Assembly: GCA_049965455.1 (NCBI GenBank)
Contig: JBMFWH010000001.1
Span: forward strand, 12,060 to 76,059
Length of the DNA stretch: 64,000 nucleotides
Reading direction: 5' to 3'
Source: JAVRLB01 sp049965455
GTDB lineage: Archaea > Thermoplasmatota > Thermoplasmata > Thermoplasmatales > ARK-15
Shown here: piece by piece, positions 25,977 through 34,909 of the stretch
Layout: every line of letters starts with the position of its first letter
Numbering within the stretch: the first letter of the stretch is position 1
The notes under the pieces: generated by a model
What the model saw: only the letters and a program-made list of their open reading frames with translations
What the model was told of the DNA's origin: nothing
The model's database searches: none
Position numbers and translations under genes: made by a program

Positions 25977-26391
25977 TGCAGTGCAAAGAAGCTTGATCGG
26001 TGAAATAATCCGCAGGATAGAGAAAAAAGGGCTGAAAATCGTAGCTTTGAAGATGTTGGCGGTCTCTCCTGCTCTGGCAGAAAAGCTGTATGAGGTCCAT
26101 AAAGACAAGAAATTTTACACGGATCTAATGCTTTACATCACTTCAGGGCCGATCGTGGCCATGGTGGTGGAAGGAGAGCAGGTTGTAGAAGTAGTGCGCT
26201 TGTTGATAGGCAGCACTGACGGTGCTAAAGCCTCACCCGGCACCATAAGAGGGGACTTTGCTCTCAACATCCAGAAAAACGTAATACATGCATCTGATTC
26301 TGAAGAACGAGCTAAATTTGAGATTTCAATATTCTTTAACAGTGCAGAGATATTGAACTATAAGAAATCAGACATGAACTGGATATATTAA
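25942..26391 (+). CDS. ndk: Nucleoside diphosphate kinase
   Basis: 149 residues from a GTG at 25942, giving the family start TKQTLILLKPDAVQR. The catalytic His lies in NVIHASDS (near 118), and SPGTIRGDFAL (near 101-111) is the signature upstream of it. It balances NTP pools by phosphotransfer through phosphohistidine. It overlaps the L24e tail by 35 bp. In many archaea infB follows this gene; here a convergent lysS follows after 2 bp, so the ancestral order is broken. Confidence 0.96.
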   Translation: MTKQTLILLKPDAVQRSLIGEIIRRIEKKGLKIVALKMLAVSPALAEKLYEVHKDKKFYTDLMLYITSGPIVAMVVEGEQVVEVVRLLIGSTDGAKASPGTIRGDFALNIQKNVIHASDSEERAKFEISIFFNSAEILNYKKSDMNWIY

Positions 26392-26393
26392 CT

Positions 26394-27848
26394 CTATTCC
26401 TCTTTTTTTATTGCGAGTATCGGATATAACAACACTTCTTTTAAGCTAGTTTGCGCGGTTAAAAGCATTACAAGCCGGTCTATGCCAATGCCAATCCCGC
26501 CTGCATTGGGCATTCCCACCCTCAAGGCATCGATAAAATCTTGGTCAAACTGCTGTGCCTCTTCATCTCCCAGATTCCTCAGCGCAGTTTCTTCCCTCAA
26601 AGTTTGCTCCTGCCTGATCGGGTCGTTCAGCTCAGAATAGCCGTTTGCAAGCTCCATGCCGTTCACGAAAAACTCAAATCTCTCGATGAGTTCAGGGTCA
26701 TCCCTGTGGATCTTGCACAGCGGAGTGCTCTCTTTCGGATAGTCTATGACAAATGTGGGTTCAATAAGTTCTTCTTCGCATAACGATTCGAAAAGCTTTG
26801 TGATTGCCAATCCCCTGCTATATTTTACTAGTTTTATTCCATGCTGCAAAACCAGTTTTTGCAGTTCTTCGTCGGTGATAGTTTTGGGATCTATCCCTTT
26901 TTCGCGCAATAGTGAGTACATGGTCACGCGTCTCCAGGGCTTGGACAGGTCCAGCTGGTGATCTTTGAAATCTATCATGTAAGAACCGTTCACTTTCAAA
27001 GCCACAGCTTTCAGCATCTGTTCTGCCAGGTCCATCATGTCATTGTAATCTTTGTACGCTTCATATATCTCAATCATAGTAAATTCAGGGTTATGAGTGG
27101 TGTCTATGTCCTCGTTCCTGAAATCTTTGGCAATCTCGTAGACTTTTGTATAACCTCCGACAAGCAACCTTTTTAGATATAGCTCGTCAGATATCCTGAG
27201 ATAATAGTTCTGCTTTATCGAATTTACCAACGTGATAAAAGGCCTGGCATTCGCGCCGCCATATATGGGCTGTAAAACCGGGGTTTCAAACTCTATATAT
27301 TCTCTTTGATCAAGATAGTTTCTGACCTCTCTTATGATCCTGGATCGCTTCAAGAAAATTTCAAACACGTTTTTATTAAGCAGCAGGTCTAGATATCTGG
27401 CCCTGTATCTAGTCTCAACGTCTTCAAGCCCGAACCACTGGTGTGGCAGGTCATATAAAGACTTTGCAAGAATCTCGAATTTTAAAACTAATATGCTCAG
27501 CTCTCCGCGCTGTGTTCTTGTTATTGTACCTTCACACCATATAAAATCGCCACGGTCCAGGTACTTATTAAAAAACTCAAACCTCTCTTTTAAAACCTCG
27601 CTTTTCAGGTATAGCTGTATTTTAAAGCCATTATCTACAAGATCTCCAAATGCCACTTTTCCATGAAACCTAAGCGCGAATATACGCCCTGATATCTTTT
27701 CAGTATGTTCCATGAAAAGTTCTGGATTACTTACTATTTTTTCAATAGTAGTGCTATTTTCCAGTTTTGATGGATAAAGATTAACATGCATCTGCCCCAG
27801 TTCTTCCACGAGTTTCAGGCGGTGTTCAAGATCTTTCCGCTGAGTCAT
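26394..27848 (-). CDS. lysS: Lysyl-tRNA synthetase, class II
   Basis: 484 residues from the ATG at 27848. The N-terminal OB-fold anticodon-binding domain covers about 40-145. The catalytic core has motif 2 FRNEDIDTTHNPEFTMIE (near 243) and motif 3 GIGIGIDRLVMLL (near 455). It charges tRNA-Lys and is class II rather than the class I enzyme of many other archaea. A TTG at 27857 is in frame but the ATG is preferred. It follows rpoD after 5 bp, so it is part of the ribosomal/RNA polymerase operon here. Confidence 0.96.
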   Translation of the reverse strand: MTQRKDLEHRLKLVEELGQMHVNLYPSKLENSTTIEKIVSNPELFMEHTEKISGRIFALRFHGKVAFGDLVDNGFKIQLYLKSEVLKERFEFFNKYLDRGDFIWCEGTITRTQRGELSILVLKFEILAKSLYDLPHQWFGLEDVETRYRARYLDLLLNKNVFEIFLKRSRIIREVRNYLDQREYIEFETPVLQPIYGGANARPFITLVNSIKQNYYLRISDELYLKRLLVGGYTKVYEIAKDFRNEDIDTTHNPEFTMIEIYEAYKDYNDMMDLAEQMLKAVALKVNGSYMIDFKDHQLDLSKPWRRVTMYSLLREKGIDPKTITDEELQKLVLQHGIKLVKYSRGLAITKLFESLCEEELIEPTFVIDYPKESTPLCKIHRDDPELIERFEFFVNGMELANGYSELNDPIRQEQTLREETALRNLGDEEAQQFDQDFIDALRVGMPNAGGIGIGIDRLVMLLTAQTSLKEVLLYPILAIKKEE

Positions 27849-27853
27849 TTTAT

Positions 27854-28672
27854 TCAACCGGTAACAGTGTTCTTGATATTTTCCAATCTTGCCTGGATCC
27901 TGGATATTGCAAATTCAAGTGCTTCCCTGGCTTTCAGAGAGCCGTCAGTCTCAAACTGGAATATTATGTCTGTATCATCTTCCATATACTTAATCTGTTT
28001 ATCTGAATAAAGCTCACCATTTAACGGAGTCGGATAAATGTCAGTCACGACCAGATAATCTTCTTCAGTTCTGACAACGTTTTTCTTTGCTTTTTCAATA
28101 AACTTCGCTGCAAGAGCTGAGCTTTTTGGAAGCATGTATTCTCTGTAGTACCTATACGATACCCCGCTCGTAACCTGCCATTTGGCATGCTCTTTCGCAG
28201 TGCCCAAAATTGCCTCGGCTTCAATCAGGATCGCCTGTTTTTCCTTTAATTTGAGGATGGGTATATTCTTTTCAACAGGCTCAAATTCTTTCGCGTTGCC
28301 TATTGGTATCAGATCCCCGGAATATACAACTGCAGGCCCAAACTTGTTCATATAATAAGCTACAGTGCAGCTTGGACAGCTCTGGTCTGCTGGATGGGAA
28401 CAGTCTTTTCTAAACTTCATCTTCAAGTCTGTGGGCAGTGGAATCAAGCCCAATCTTAAAGAAATTACCTCGTCGAAAAGAGGAGTTATACTGTCATATG
28501 AGTTTTTGTCCTGATCCTGCAACCTGCCATGATGAAACTTAACCTTGTCGATTGCAAGTTTTGGAATGTCATTTATCAATGTTCTTCTCAGCATATTGGC
28601 GACAGAATAATTTATATTTGTAACCTCGAATCTTATAAATCGTTCTTGATCTTCCAAGATTTTAATATTCAT
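27854..28672 (-). CDS. rpoD: DNA-directed RNA polymerase subunit D
   Basis: 272 residues from the ATG at 28672, preceded by GTGGAGGAAA, a strong ribosome-binding site. The alpha-like dimerisation domain is clear (VANMLRRTLINDIPKLAID near 24-42, and the C-terminal QFETDGSL/ALEFAI region). The inserted domain carries three Cys (about 91, 99 and 102, in CSHPADQSCPSC) that could hold a metal or Fe-S cluster, fewer than the complete set in Fe-S-bearing archaeal D subunits. It lies 90 bp after rps11. Confidence 0.95.
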   Translation of the reverse strand: MNIKILEDQERFIRFEVTNINYSVANMLRRTLINDIPKLAIDKVKFHHGRLQDQDKNSYDSITPLFDEVISLRLGLIPLPTDLKMKFRKDCSHPADQSCPSCTVAYYMNKFGPAVVYSGDLIPIGNAKEFEPVEKNIPILKLKEKQAILIEAEAILGTAKEHAKWQVTSGVSYRYYREYMLPKSSALAAKFIEKAKKNVVRTEEDYLVVTDIYPTPLNGELYSDKQIKYMEDDTDIIFQFETDGSLKAREALEFAISRIQARLENIKNTVTG

Positions 28673-28762
28673 ATTTTCCTCCACTGTTTGATTTATGCCA
28701 CGAGTTTTTATTTAATGTGAACACTATTATGCATCTACCTTTCAATAAAATAAAGGGAAAAA

Positions 28763-29146
28763 TTACACTCTTCTGCCTCTTTTGCCACCCTTTCTTCTGG
28801 TGCCATCATGAGGTACGGGAGTAACATCTTCAATTCTGGTAATCTTGAACCCTGCCCTAGTCAGCGCCCTTATAGCGGCCTGGGCTCCAGGACCAGGATT
28901 GTGGCTTTTGCTGCCACCGGGGGCACGAACTTTTATTATCAGATCCGTAATTCCTTTCTCTCTCAACTTTTCTGTGATGATGTCCGAAGCTTTCATTGCA
29001 GCGTACGGAGAGGATTCATCCCTGTCCGCCTTGACTACCATTCCTCCTGTAGCCTTTGCCAGAGTCTCTGCACCGGTCAGGTCAGTAACGGTTATAATCG
29101 TGTTGTTGTGAGATGCGAATAAGTGTGCCACTGCCGTTTTACTCAT
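28763..29146 (-). CDS. rps11: Ribosomal protein S11
   Basis: 127 residues from the ATG at 29146, preceded by GAGGGTGAG. Marks are HLFASHNNTIITVTDLTGAE (near 8-27), VRAPGGSKSHNPGPGAQAAIR (landmark GPGAQAAIRAL) and the C-terminal VTPVPHDGTRRKGGKRGRR. It is a platform protein of the 30S subunit. It overlaps rps4 by 8 bp, in the conserved archaeal order S13-S4-S11-RpoD. Confidence 0.97.
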   Translation of the reverse strand: MSKTAVAHLFASHNNTIITVTDLTGAETLAKATGGMVVKADRDESSPYAAMKASDIITEKLREKGITDLIIKVRAPGGSKSHNPGPGAQAAIRALTRAGFKITRIEDVTPVPHDGTRRKGGKRGRRV

Positions 29147-29693
29147 TTGTCTCACCCTCTTTCGGCGCTTCTTTAACGCGCATTGGATGAAGCTCGTTGC
29201 TTAATGGTGAATTTTCTTTATAAGTTAGCAATGGCTCTTCCTCTTTCTTGACCATGTAGCTGGGAATGCTTACAGCCCTGCCATCTATTGATATGTGTCC
29301 ATGAACTATAAATTGGCGTGCCTGTCTCGGCGTGTTTGCCAAGCCTTTCATGTACACTAATGTTTCTAATCTGCGATCTAATACGTTTTCAACGGTTAAT
29401 GATAATATGCTATCTAAATTGGCGCTGTTTTCATTGAGCATGCCGTAATTTATTAGCTTTTTTGACAGTTCTTTCAGCTCTTTTTGAGCTTGTACGTCAT
29501 TATATCTCAGCTTGGCCTGTAACTCAATGGCTTTTGCCCTGTATGACCTCAATACAGACATAGCTTTCCAGATCTCTCTCTTGTTTTTCAATCCGTACTT
29601 GGATCTCAGGTTGTTCTCATCTTTGATACGCTTCATTTCCCAAGGATTTCGTGGAGATTCATATGTTTTTCTGTCGAATTTAGGATCGCCCAT
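29139..29693 (-). CDS. rps4: Ribosomal protein S4
   Basis: 184 residues. The N-terminus has KTYESPRNPWE typical of archaeal S4, and the S4 RNA-binding domain follows near 108-160 (RLETLVYMKGLANTPRQARQ, landmark ANTPRQARQFIVHGHI). The tail is rich in Glu and Lys. It shares one base with the end of rps13 and overlaps rps11 by 8 bp. Confidence 0.97.
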   Translation of the reverse strand: MGDPKFDRKTYESPRNPWEMKRIKDENNLRSKYGLKNKREIWKAMSVLRSYRAKAIELQAKLRYNDVQAQKELKELSKKLINYGMLNENSANLDSILSLTVENVLDRRLETLVYMKGLANTPRQARQFIVHGHISIDGRAVSIPSYMVKKEEEPLLTYKENSPLSNELHPMRVKEAPKEGETNE

Positions 29694-30190
29694 TATTTCA
29701 CCTCTGCTTTAGTCTCTGTTTTAGCCTCTGGTTTCTTCTTGCCAAGGCTTATAGACATTCCGACCCTGCCATTGGCTTTTGTTCTCTGGCCCCGAACCGG
29801 CAATCCACGTTCGTGCCTGACCCCTTTATATGCCCTCATCTTTTTCATTATATTTACATCATCCTGTACCTGCAAGTCTAGATCAACACCTATCTTGTGG
29901 AAACTTTCTCCTGTAATAGGATCCTCTCTTCTGTTCATCATCCACTCTGGAATGTACTGGTTTAGGTCTTTTTCAATCGCGTTTTTAAGGATCTCTACCT
30001 GTTGATCGGTCAAGTGACCCATCTTTTCCTCTGCAGGAACATCAATTTGCCTGATTATAGAATTAGCTAATCTATACCCTATTCCTTTAATCTCCGCTAT
30101 ACCATAAAGTACAGATTTATTACCATCAATATTTGTATTTGCAATCCTGACAATATATTTGAAGTCTTTCTTATCTACTTTATCCACCAT
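29693..30190 (-). CDS. rps13: Ribosomal protein S13
   Basis: 165 residues from the ATG at 30190; an in-frame GTG lies 9 bp upstream. Marks are ANTNIDGNKSVLYGIAEIKGIG (landmark YGIAEIKGIGYRLA), the H2TH region, and RHERGLPVRGQRTKANGR (near 130-147), the signature of S13. The C-terminus adds a Lys/Glu-rich tail. It is the first gene of the S13-S4-S11-RpoD-LysS operon; the start is 152 bp from the divergent cbiZ. Confidence 0.97.
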   Translation of the reverse strand: MVDKVDKKDFKYIVRIANTNIDGNKSVLYGIAEIKGIGYRLANSIIRQIDVPAEEKMGHLTDQQVEILKNAIEKDLNQYIPEWMMNRREDPITGESFHKIGVDLDLQVQDDVNIMKKMRAYKGVRHERGLPVRGQRTKANGRVGMSISLGKKKPEAKTETKAEVK

Positions 30191-30342
30191 AATGACCACT
30201 CAAATTTTTTTAATGATTTGTAAAAATCCAATAATGGTAACATATATATGAATTTTGCTTCAATCGATCTATCTTGTTAATATATAGATCTTTTTTAAAC
30301 GTATCAAAAATATTAATTAAAAAAGCAGTATTAGGTTTGCAT

Positions 30343-30927
30343 ATGATAACATGGAAAATTGATAAAAATATATTTCATATATTTTTCAATGAATCGAAAA
30401 ATGTGCTGAACACATCGATCAATGGAATCGGGCTGGACATGGCGGAAGAACTACAGAACATTACAGTGACAAAAGATTTTAAGATTACGGCTGATGAGTT
30501 CATGAAATCGCATAATGCTAAAAACGCACTGATATTTTTAACTGCAGTAAACATAGAAAATACTGTGCACTTGACCGGCAAGCATGCAGAGGTTTTTTTA
30601 ACATGCGGGTACTCAAATGCAACAACCCCTATGAAAAAAGATAATAAGATAGGTACGGTAAATATTTTTATTAGCTCTTTTTCCGAGCTTAGCATAGCAG
30701 GTGCATTAAATCTGGTAATGGTAGCGACGGAGGCCAAGGCACTGGCATTTGTAAACTCCAGCATAAAAGATGGGGATGGAAACATTGCAACCGGGACAGG
30801 AACTGATGCCATTGCGGTTTTTCCAGTCTCTGAAAACGGCGAAAAGTATACTGGCATGCATACTGATCTAGGTAAGGGAGTTGGTTCGCTGGTATATAAT
30901 GCGTGCATGAAATCCATACACCAGTAA
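30343..30927 (+). CDS. cbiZ: Adenosylcobinamide amidohydrolase CbiZ
   Basis: 194 residues from the ATG at 30343; an upstream ATG at 30274 adds 23 residues that do not look like the family. Marks are FLTCGYSNATTP (near 93), NIFISSFSELSIAGALNLVMVATEAKA (landmark ALNLVMVATEAKA) and the closing GTGTDAIAVFPVS (near 161). CbiZ cuts the aminopropanol-phosphate side chain from salvaged cobinamides so that they can re-enter archaeal B12 synthesis. It lies directly ahead of nrdD and 6 kb from the B12-dependent reductase nrdJ, and fits the cobS/cobT genes at the window start. Confidence 0.87.
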   Translation: MITWKIDKNIFHIFFNESKNVLNTSINGIGLDMAEELQNITVTKDFKITADEFMKSHNAKNALIFLTAVNIENTVHLTGKHAEVFLTCGYSNATTPMKKDNKIGTVNIFISSFSELSIAGALNLVMVATEAKALAFVNSSIKDGDGNIATGTGTDAIAVFPVSENGEKYTGMHTDLGKGVGSLVYNACMKSIHQ

Positions 30928-30990
30928 TTAAAATAAACTTTAAAAAAATAAAGTAAACTTTAAATAACGCCCGTAAATTATCTATATTTG

Positions 30991-33066
30991 ATGATACTAA
31001 ATATATTAAAAAGAGATGGAACAAAAGAGCGTTTTGATGAAAACAAGATTGTCGAAGCAATCTGGAAATCGGTTCAGATAAAATATCCCAATAATAAGGA
31101 TCTTGCACATGCACTCTCAGAAAAAGTTTTGCGGAGATTAGAACAGATGTATGAGTCTCCTACGGTTGAACAGGTACAGGATTCTGTGGAAAACATCTTG
31201 ATGGAGACAGGGAATTACGATATTGCAAAAGCATATATCCTGCACAGGGCACTTCATGCACAGATCAGAGAATTCGTTGACGGATATCTTGAGGATAAAA
31301 GCTGGATGGTGAGAGAAAATGCGAACAGCACTTATTCTCTCCAGTCTCTAGATTTTCATGTCTCTTCAAGAGTAATATCTGATTACTGGCTTCAGAGAAT
31401 TTACTATAAGAAGAATCCAAAGATAGCAACAGCGCATATGGATGGAGCATTTCACATTCATGATCTCGGCATATTAGGGCCATACTGTGTGGGCTGGGAT
31501 CTCAAAGATCTGCTTATCTCCGGGTTCAAAGGAGCGCGAGGGAAGATATCCTCCAACCCAGCCAGGCACTTTAGGGTTGCATTGGGACAGATTACCAACT
31601 TTTTCTTCACGCTACAGGGAGAAGCTGCAGGAGCACAGGCATTTTCTAATTTTGACACCTATCTGGCACCATTCATAAGATACGATAAAATGGACTATGG
31701 TGCAGTAAAACAGGCTTTGCAAGAGTTTATATTTAACATGAATGTGCCAACAAGGGTCGGATTTCAAACGCCATTTAGCAACATCACACTTGACTTATCT
31801 GTTCCTGAATTCATAAGGAACGATAGGATCATAATTGGCGGGGCAATAAAAGATGAAGTATATGGTGATTTTCAGGAAGAAATGAACATATTCAATGAAG
31901 CATTTGGAGACGTGATGGAGGAAGGGGACGCGGATGGGAGGGCATTCACTTTTCCAATACCCACAATAAATATTACGAGGAACTTTGATTGGGATAGTTC
32001 AACCGCTTCAAAGATTTTTGAGATGAGCTCAAAATACGGAATCCCATATTTTGCGAATTTTGTGAACTCTGATATGAATCCTGATGATGTAAGGAGCATG
32101 TGCTGCCATCTGCGTCTGGACAATAGAGAATTAAGAAAAAGGGGGGGAGGGCTGTTTGGCGCAAATCCCCTCACAGGCTCTGTTGGCGTGGTTACTATAA
32201 ATATGCCTAGGATAGGCTATACATCAAAAAATGAAACTGAATATTTTGAAAACCTGCAAAAGATGATGGACCTGGCCAAAGAGTCACTAGAACTAAAAAG
32301 GGAATGGATTGAAAAACTAACAGAGAGAGGCTTATACCCATATTCAAAATATTATCTGAGAGGAATAAAAATGCCACTCGGTGGATACTGGCATAATCAT
32401 TTTTCAACAATAGGGTTACTGGGGATGAATGAGAGTGTTTTGAATTTTATGGGCATCACGATAGGGGATCCTGAAGGTCTGAAATTTTCAGAAAAGGTGC
32501 TTGATTTTATGCGGGAGAGAATAATGAATTACCAGGAAGAAACAGGGAACTTGTACAATTTAGAAGCCACGCCTGCAGAAGGCGCATCATACCGTCTTGC
32601 TTGGGAAGACAAGAAAAAATATCCTGGGATAACAGTGGCTAATGAAAACGAAACTAAAAAAGGAGCCAAGCCATATTATACAAACTCTACACAGTTGCCG
32701 GTATATTACACAGATGATCTATTTGAGGCACTGAAACTGCAAGAGCCTTTACAAACCAAATACACTGGTGGTACTGTGTTTCATATCTGGTTAGAAGATA
32801 GCAACCCCCCAGCTAGATCAGTTATGTCATTGATCAAGAAAGTTACTGAAAAGTACAGGTTGCCATACTACACTATTACCCCGACATTCAGTATCTGTCC
32901 TGCTCATGGTTATTTGTCAGGGGAGATTTGGACCTGCCCGCAATGTGGAAGAGAGACCGAAGTTTACTCTAGAGTAGTTGGATATCTGAGGCCGATAGAG
33001 CACTGGAACGCGGGGAAAAAGCAGGAATTCAAACAGCGCCGGCACTTTGACAAGGCGATTTCATGA
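30991..33066 (+). CDS. nrdD: Anaerobic (class III) ribonucleoside-triphosphate reductase
   Basis: 691 residues from the ATG at 30991. The N-terminal ATP-cone (about 1-92) starts NILKRDGTKERFDENKIVEAIW. The 10-stranded glycyl-radical core follows. The C-terminus has a zinc site (Cys 636, His 639, Cys 649, Cys 652) and the glycyl-radical loop RVVGYLRPIEHW with Gly 664. It makes dNTPs without oxygen. The 3' end overlaps its activase by 4 bp. Taken with class II NrdJ, the cell has both an oxygen-sensitive and an oxygen-independent route to DNA precursors. Confidence 0.96.
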   Translation: MILNILKRDGTKERFDENKIVEAIWKSVQIKYPNNKDLAHALSEKVLRRLEQMYESPTVEQVQDSVENILMETGNYDIAKAYILHRALHAQIREFVDGYLEDKSWMVRENANSTYSLQSLDFHVSSRVISDYWLQRIYYKKNPKIATAHMDGAFHIHDLGILGPYCVGWDLKDLLISGFKGARGKISSNPARHFRVALGQITNFFFTLQGEAAGAQAFSNFDTYLAPFIRYDKMDYGAVKQALQEFIFNMNVPTRVGFQTPFSNITLDLSVPEFIRNDRIIIGGAIKDEVYGDFQEEMNIFNEAFGDVMEEGDADGRAFTFPIPTINITRNFDWDSSTASKIFEMSSKYGIPYFANFVNSDMNPDDVRSMCCHLRLDNRELRKRGGGLFGANPLTGSVGVVTINMPRIGYTSKNETEYFENLQKMMDLAKESLELKREWIEKLTERGLYPYSKYYLRGIKMPLGGYWHNHFSTIGLLGMNESVLNFMGITIGDPEGLKFSEKVLDFMRERIMNYQEETGNLYNLEATPAEGASYRLAWEDKKKYPGITVANENETKKGAKPYYTNSTQLPVYYTDDLFEALKLQEPLQTKYTGGTVFHIWLEDSNPPARSVMSLIKKVTEKYRLPYYTITPTFSICPAHGYLSGEIWTCPQCGRETEVYSRVVGYLRPIEHWNAGKKQEFKQRRHFDKAIS

Positions 33067-33785
33067 ACATTAAATGGTTTCAGAAGATAAGTCTGATAGA
33101 ATACCCTGATAAAATAGCAATGGTACTATTTAGTGCTGGGTGCAATTTCAGGTGTCCATTCTGCTATGTGCCACAGCTGGTGATACCAGAAAAATATATG
33201 ACTATTGAACCTGTTAGCAGTGAAAAGATATTTTCTTATCTGGAACGTGTCAAGAAAATGATAGATGCAGTAGTGATCACGGGAGGAGAGCCTACTGTTA
33301 ACGAAGATCTGCCAGATATGCTGAGAAAGATCAAGAGTTTTGGATATTTAACAGGGATATATACCAATGGAACCAATGATATGATGATACGCGAAATAAT
33401 AGATGAAGGCATTATAGATTATATTGCAATGGATATAAAAACAAGGCTTGATATGGTTTCATACAGCAAAGTTACAGGAACAAACATTGACAATAAAACA
33501 TTAGAAAGCATTAAAAAATCCATTAAAATAATCATGGGTTCGAATATTAATTATGAATTCAGGACCACTTTAGTGAAGGAACTCCATTCAATGGAAGACA
33601 TATGGGAGATATGTCAGTATATCAAAGGTGCAAGAATCTATTATCTTCAAAACTTGTTCAATGCAACATATTTAGGCGCTGGAAAACTTAGTCCATATCC
33701 TTTAAATGAACTTCAAGCCTTGATTTCAAGATGCAAAAACATCGTAAATGCAAAGTACAGGAATCAAAATAGAAGCAAATATTAA
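33063..33785 (+). CDS. nrdG: Anaerobic ribonucleotide reductase-activating radical SAM protein
   Basis: 240 residues. The radical-SAM iron-sulfur motif is CNFRCPFC (Cys 27, 31, 34), after the family start WFQKISLIEYPDKIAMVLF. GGEPTVNEDLPD (near 75) is the SAM-binding glycine motif. It generates the glycyl radical of NrdD. The ATG overlaps the nrdD stop, so the two are translated together. At 240 residues it is of the larger NrdG type found in archaea and many anaerobes (about 230), rather than the short E. coli form (154). Confidence 0.93.
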   Translation: MNIKWFQKISLIEYPDKIAMVLFSAGCNFRCPFCYVPQLVIPEKYMTIEPVSSEKIFSYLERVKKMIDAVVITGGEPTVNEDLPDMLRKIKSFGYLTGIYTNGTNDMMIREIIDEGIIDYIAMDIKTRLDMVSYSKVTGTNIDNKTLESIKKSIKIIMGSNINYEFRTTLVKELHSMEDIWEICQYIKGARIYYLQNLFNATYLGAGKLSPYPLNELQALISRCKNIVNAKYRNQNRSKY

Positions 33786-33816
33786 TCGACGAAGGAATCT
33801 CTTTTTTGCTTGCCTA

Positions 33817-33852
33817 AACTTCATAATCGTGACAAGTTACTTCAGATAAAAA
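33817..33852 (+). repeat. Isolated terminal motif of repeat R3
   Basis: ACTTCATAATCGTGAC followed by AAGTTAC and then AT-rich DNA matches the right end and flank of R3 at 3197-3232 (about 30 of 36 positions). No partner inverted repeat is found nearby. It may be the relic of an element end, and it now lies in the promoter region of the mtnA-like gene, whose start is 50 bp downstream. Confidence 0.55.
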
Positions 33853-33902
33853 GATTTTTAAACAATATTATCATTTATTATAATACTCAAAAGGTGAGTT
33901 AA

Positions 33903-34901
33903 TTGAAAGTAAAGTTTGATAAAACGGTAAAGGACATGAAGGCAGTATGGTTTGAAAATGAAAAGGTGATGTTTTTAGATCAGAGAAAGATACCTGACTC
34001 AATAGAGCTATATACAGCTAAAGATTATGAAGACGTCGCATATGCCATAGAGACGATGGTCGTTCGTGGCGCGCCCGCGATAGGCGTTGCTGCTGCTTAC
34101 GGCATTGCCCAGGCAGCATTGCAGAACAAGAACTTAGATATGGTGTTTGAGCGCCTAAAAAAGACCAGGCCTACAGCATATGATCTTTTTTATGCACTAA
34201 ACTACATGAAAAACAATATGGCTAACAAAGACCCTGTGGCGATAGCAGAAGAATATGCATCATCTATAACGTCAAAATGCGAGAAGATAGGCATATATGG
34301 AAACGAGCTGATCAGGCAGAATGACAGGATACTTACCCACTGCAATGCCGGAGCTCTGGCGGTTGTAGACTGGGGCACTGCACTGGCACCGATGAGAGTG
34401 GCTAAGAATATGAACAAAGAAATATTTGTATGGGTCGATGAGACCAGACCAAGACTGCAGGGTGCCAGATTGACCTCATGGGAACTGATTCAGGAGGACA
34501 TTCCACACAAGGTCATTGCCGACAACGTTTCAGGATCGTTGATGTACAGGAAACAGGTGGATATGGTCATCGTGGGCGCTGATAGGATCGCTAAAAACGG
34601 GGATTTTGCGAACAAGATCGGTACCTACGAGAAGGCAGTGCTGGCTAAGGAGAACAATGTGCCGTTCTATGTAGCAGCTCCGATATCCACTATTGATTTC
34701 AGCATTAATGACGCTTCACAGATCCCTATAGAGGAAAGAGATGAGAATGAGGTCAGGTACATAGGATCTTGCAAGATAGTTGATGATAGAGCAAAAGTTT
34801 ACAATCCTGCATTTGATGTCACACCTGCAAAATACGTGACAGGATTTATCACGGAGTTCGGATTGATCAAGCCAGGCAAAATAAAGGACCTCAAAAAATA
34901 A
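33903..34901 (+). CDS. mtnA: S-methyl-5-thioribose-1-phosphate isomerase / aIF-2B-like sugar isomerase
   Basis: 332 residues from a TTG at 33903 preceded by AGGTGAG. Family marks are VVRGAPAIGVAAAYG (near 50-64), THCNAGALAVVDWGTAL (catalytic Cys near 146), ETRPRLQGARLTSWEL (near 181), ADNVSGSLM and GADRIAKNGDFANKIGTY (catalytic Asp near 226). It fits MtnA of methionine salvage better than the ribose-1,5-bisphosphate isomerase or the initiation-factor branch, although these are close relatives. The length (about 340-370 in bacteria) is normal. It is followed after 8 bp by the MobA-like gene. Confidence 0.88.
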   Translation: MKVKFDKTVKDMKAVWFENEKVMFLDQRKIPDSIELYTAKDYEDVAYAIETMVVRGAPAIGVAAAYGIAQAALQNKNLDMVFERLKKTRPTAYDLFYALNYMKNNMANKDPVAIAEEYASSITSKCEKIGIYGNELIRQNDRILTHCNAGALAVVDWGTALAPMRVAKNMNKEIFVWVDETRPRLQGARLTSWELIQEDIPHKVIADNVSGSLMYRKQVDMVIVGADRIAKNGDFANKIGTYEKAVLAKENNVPFYVAAPISTIDFSINDASQIPIEERDENEVRYIGSCKIVDDRAKVYNPAFDVTPAKYVTGFITEFGLIKPGKIKDLKK

Positions 34902-34909
34902 TTTCATGT

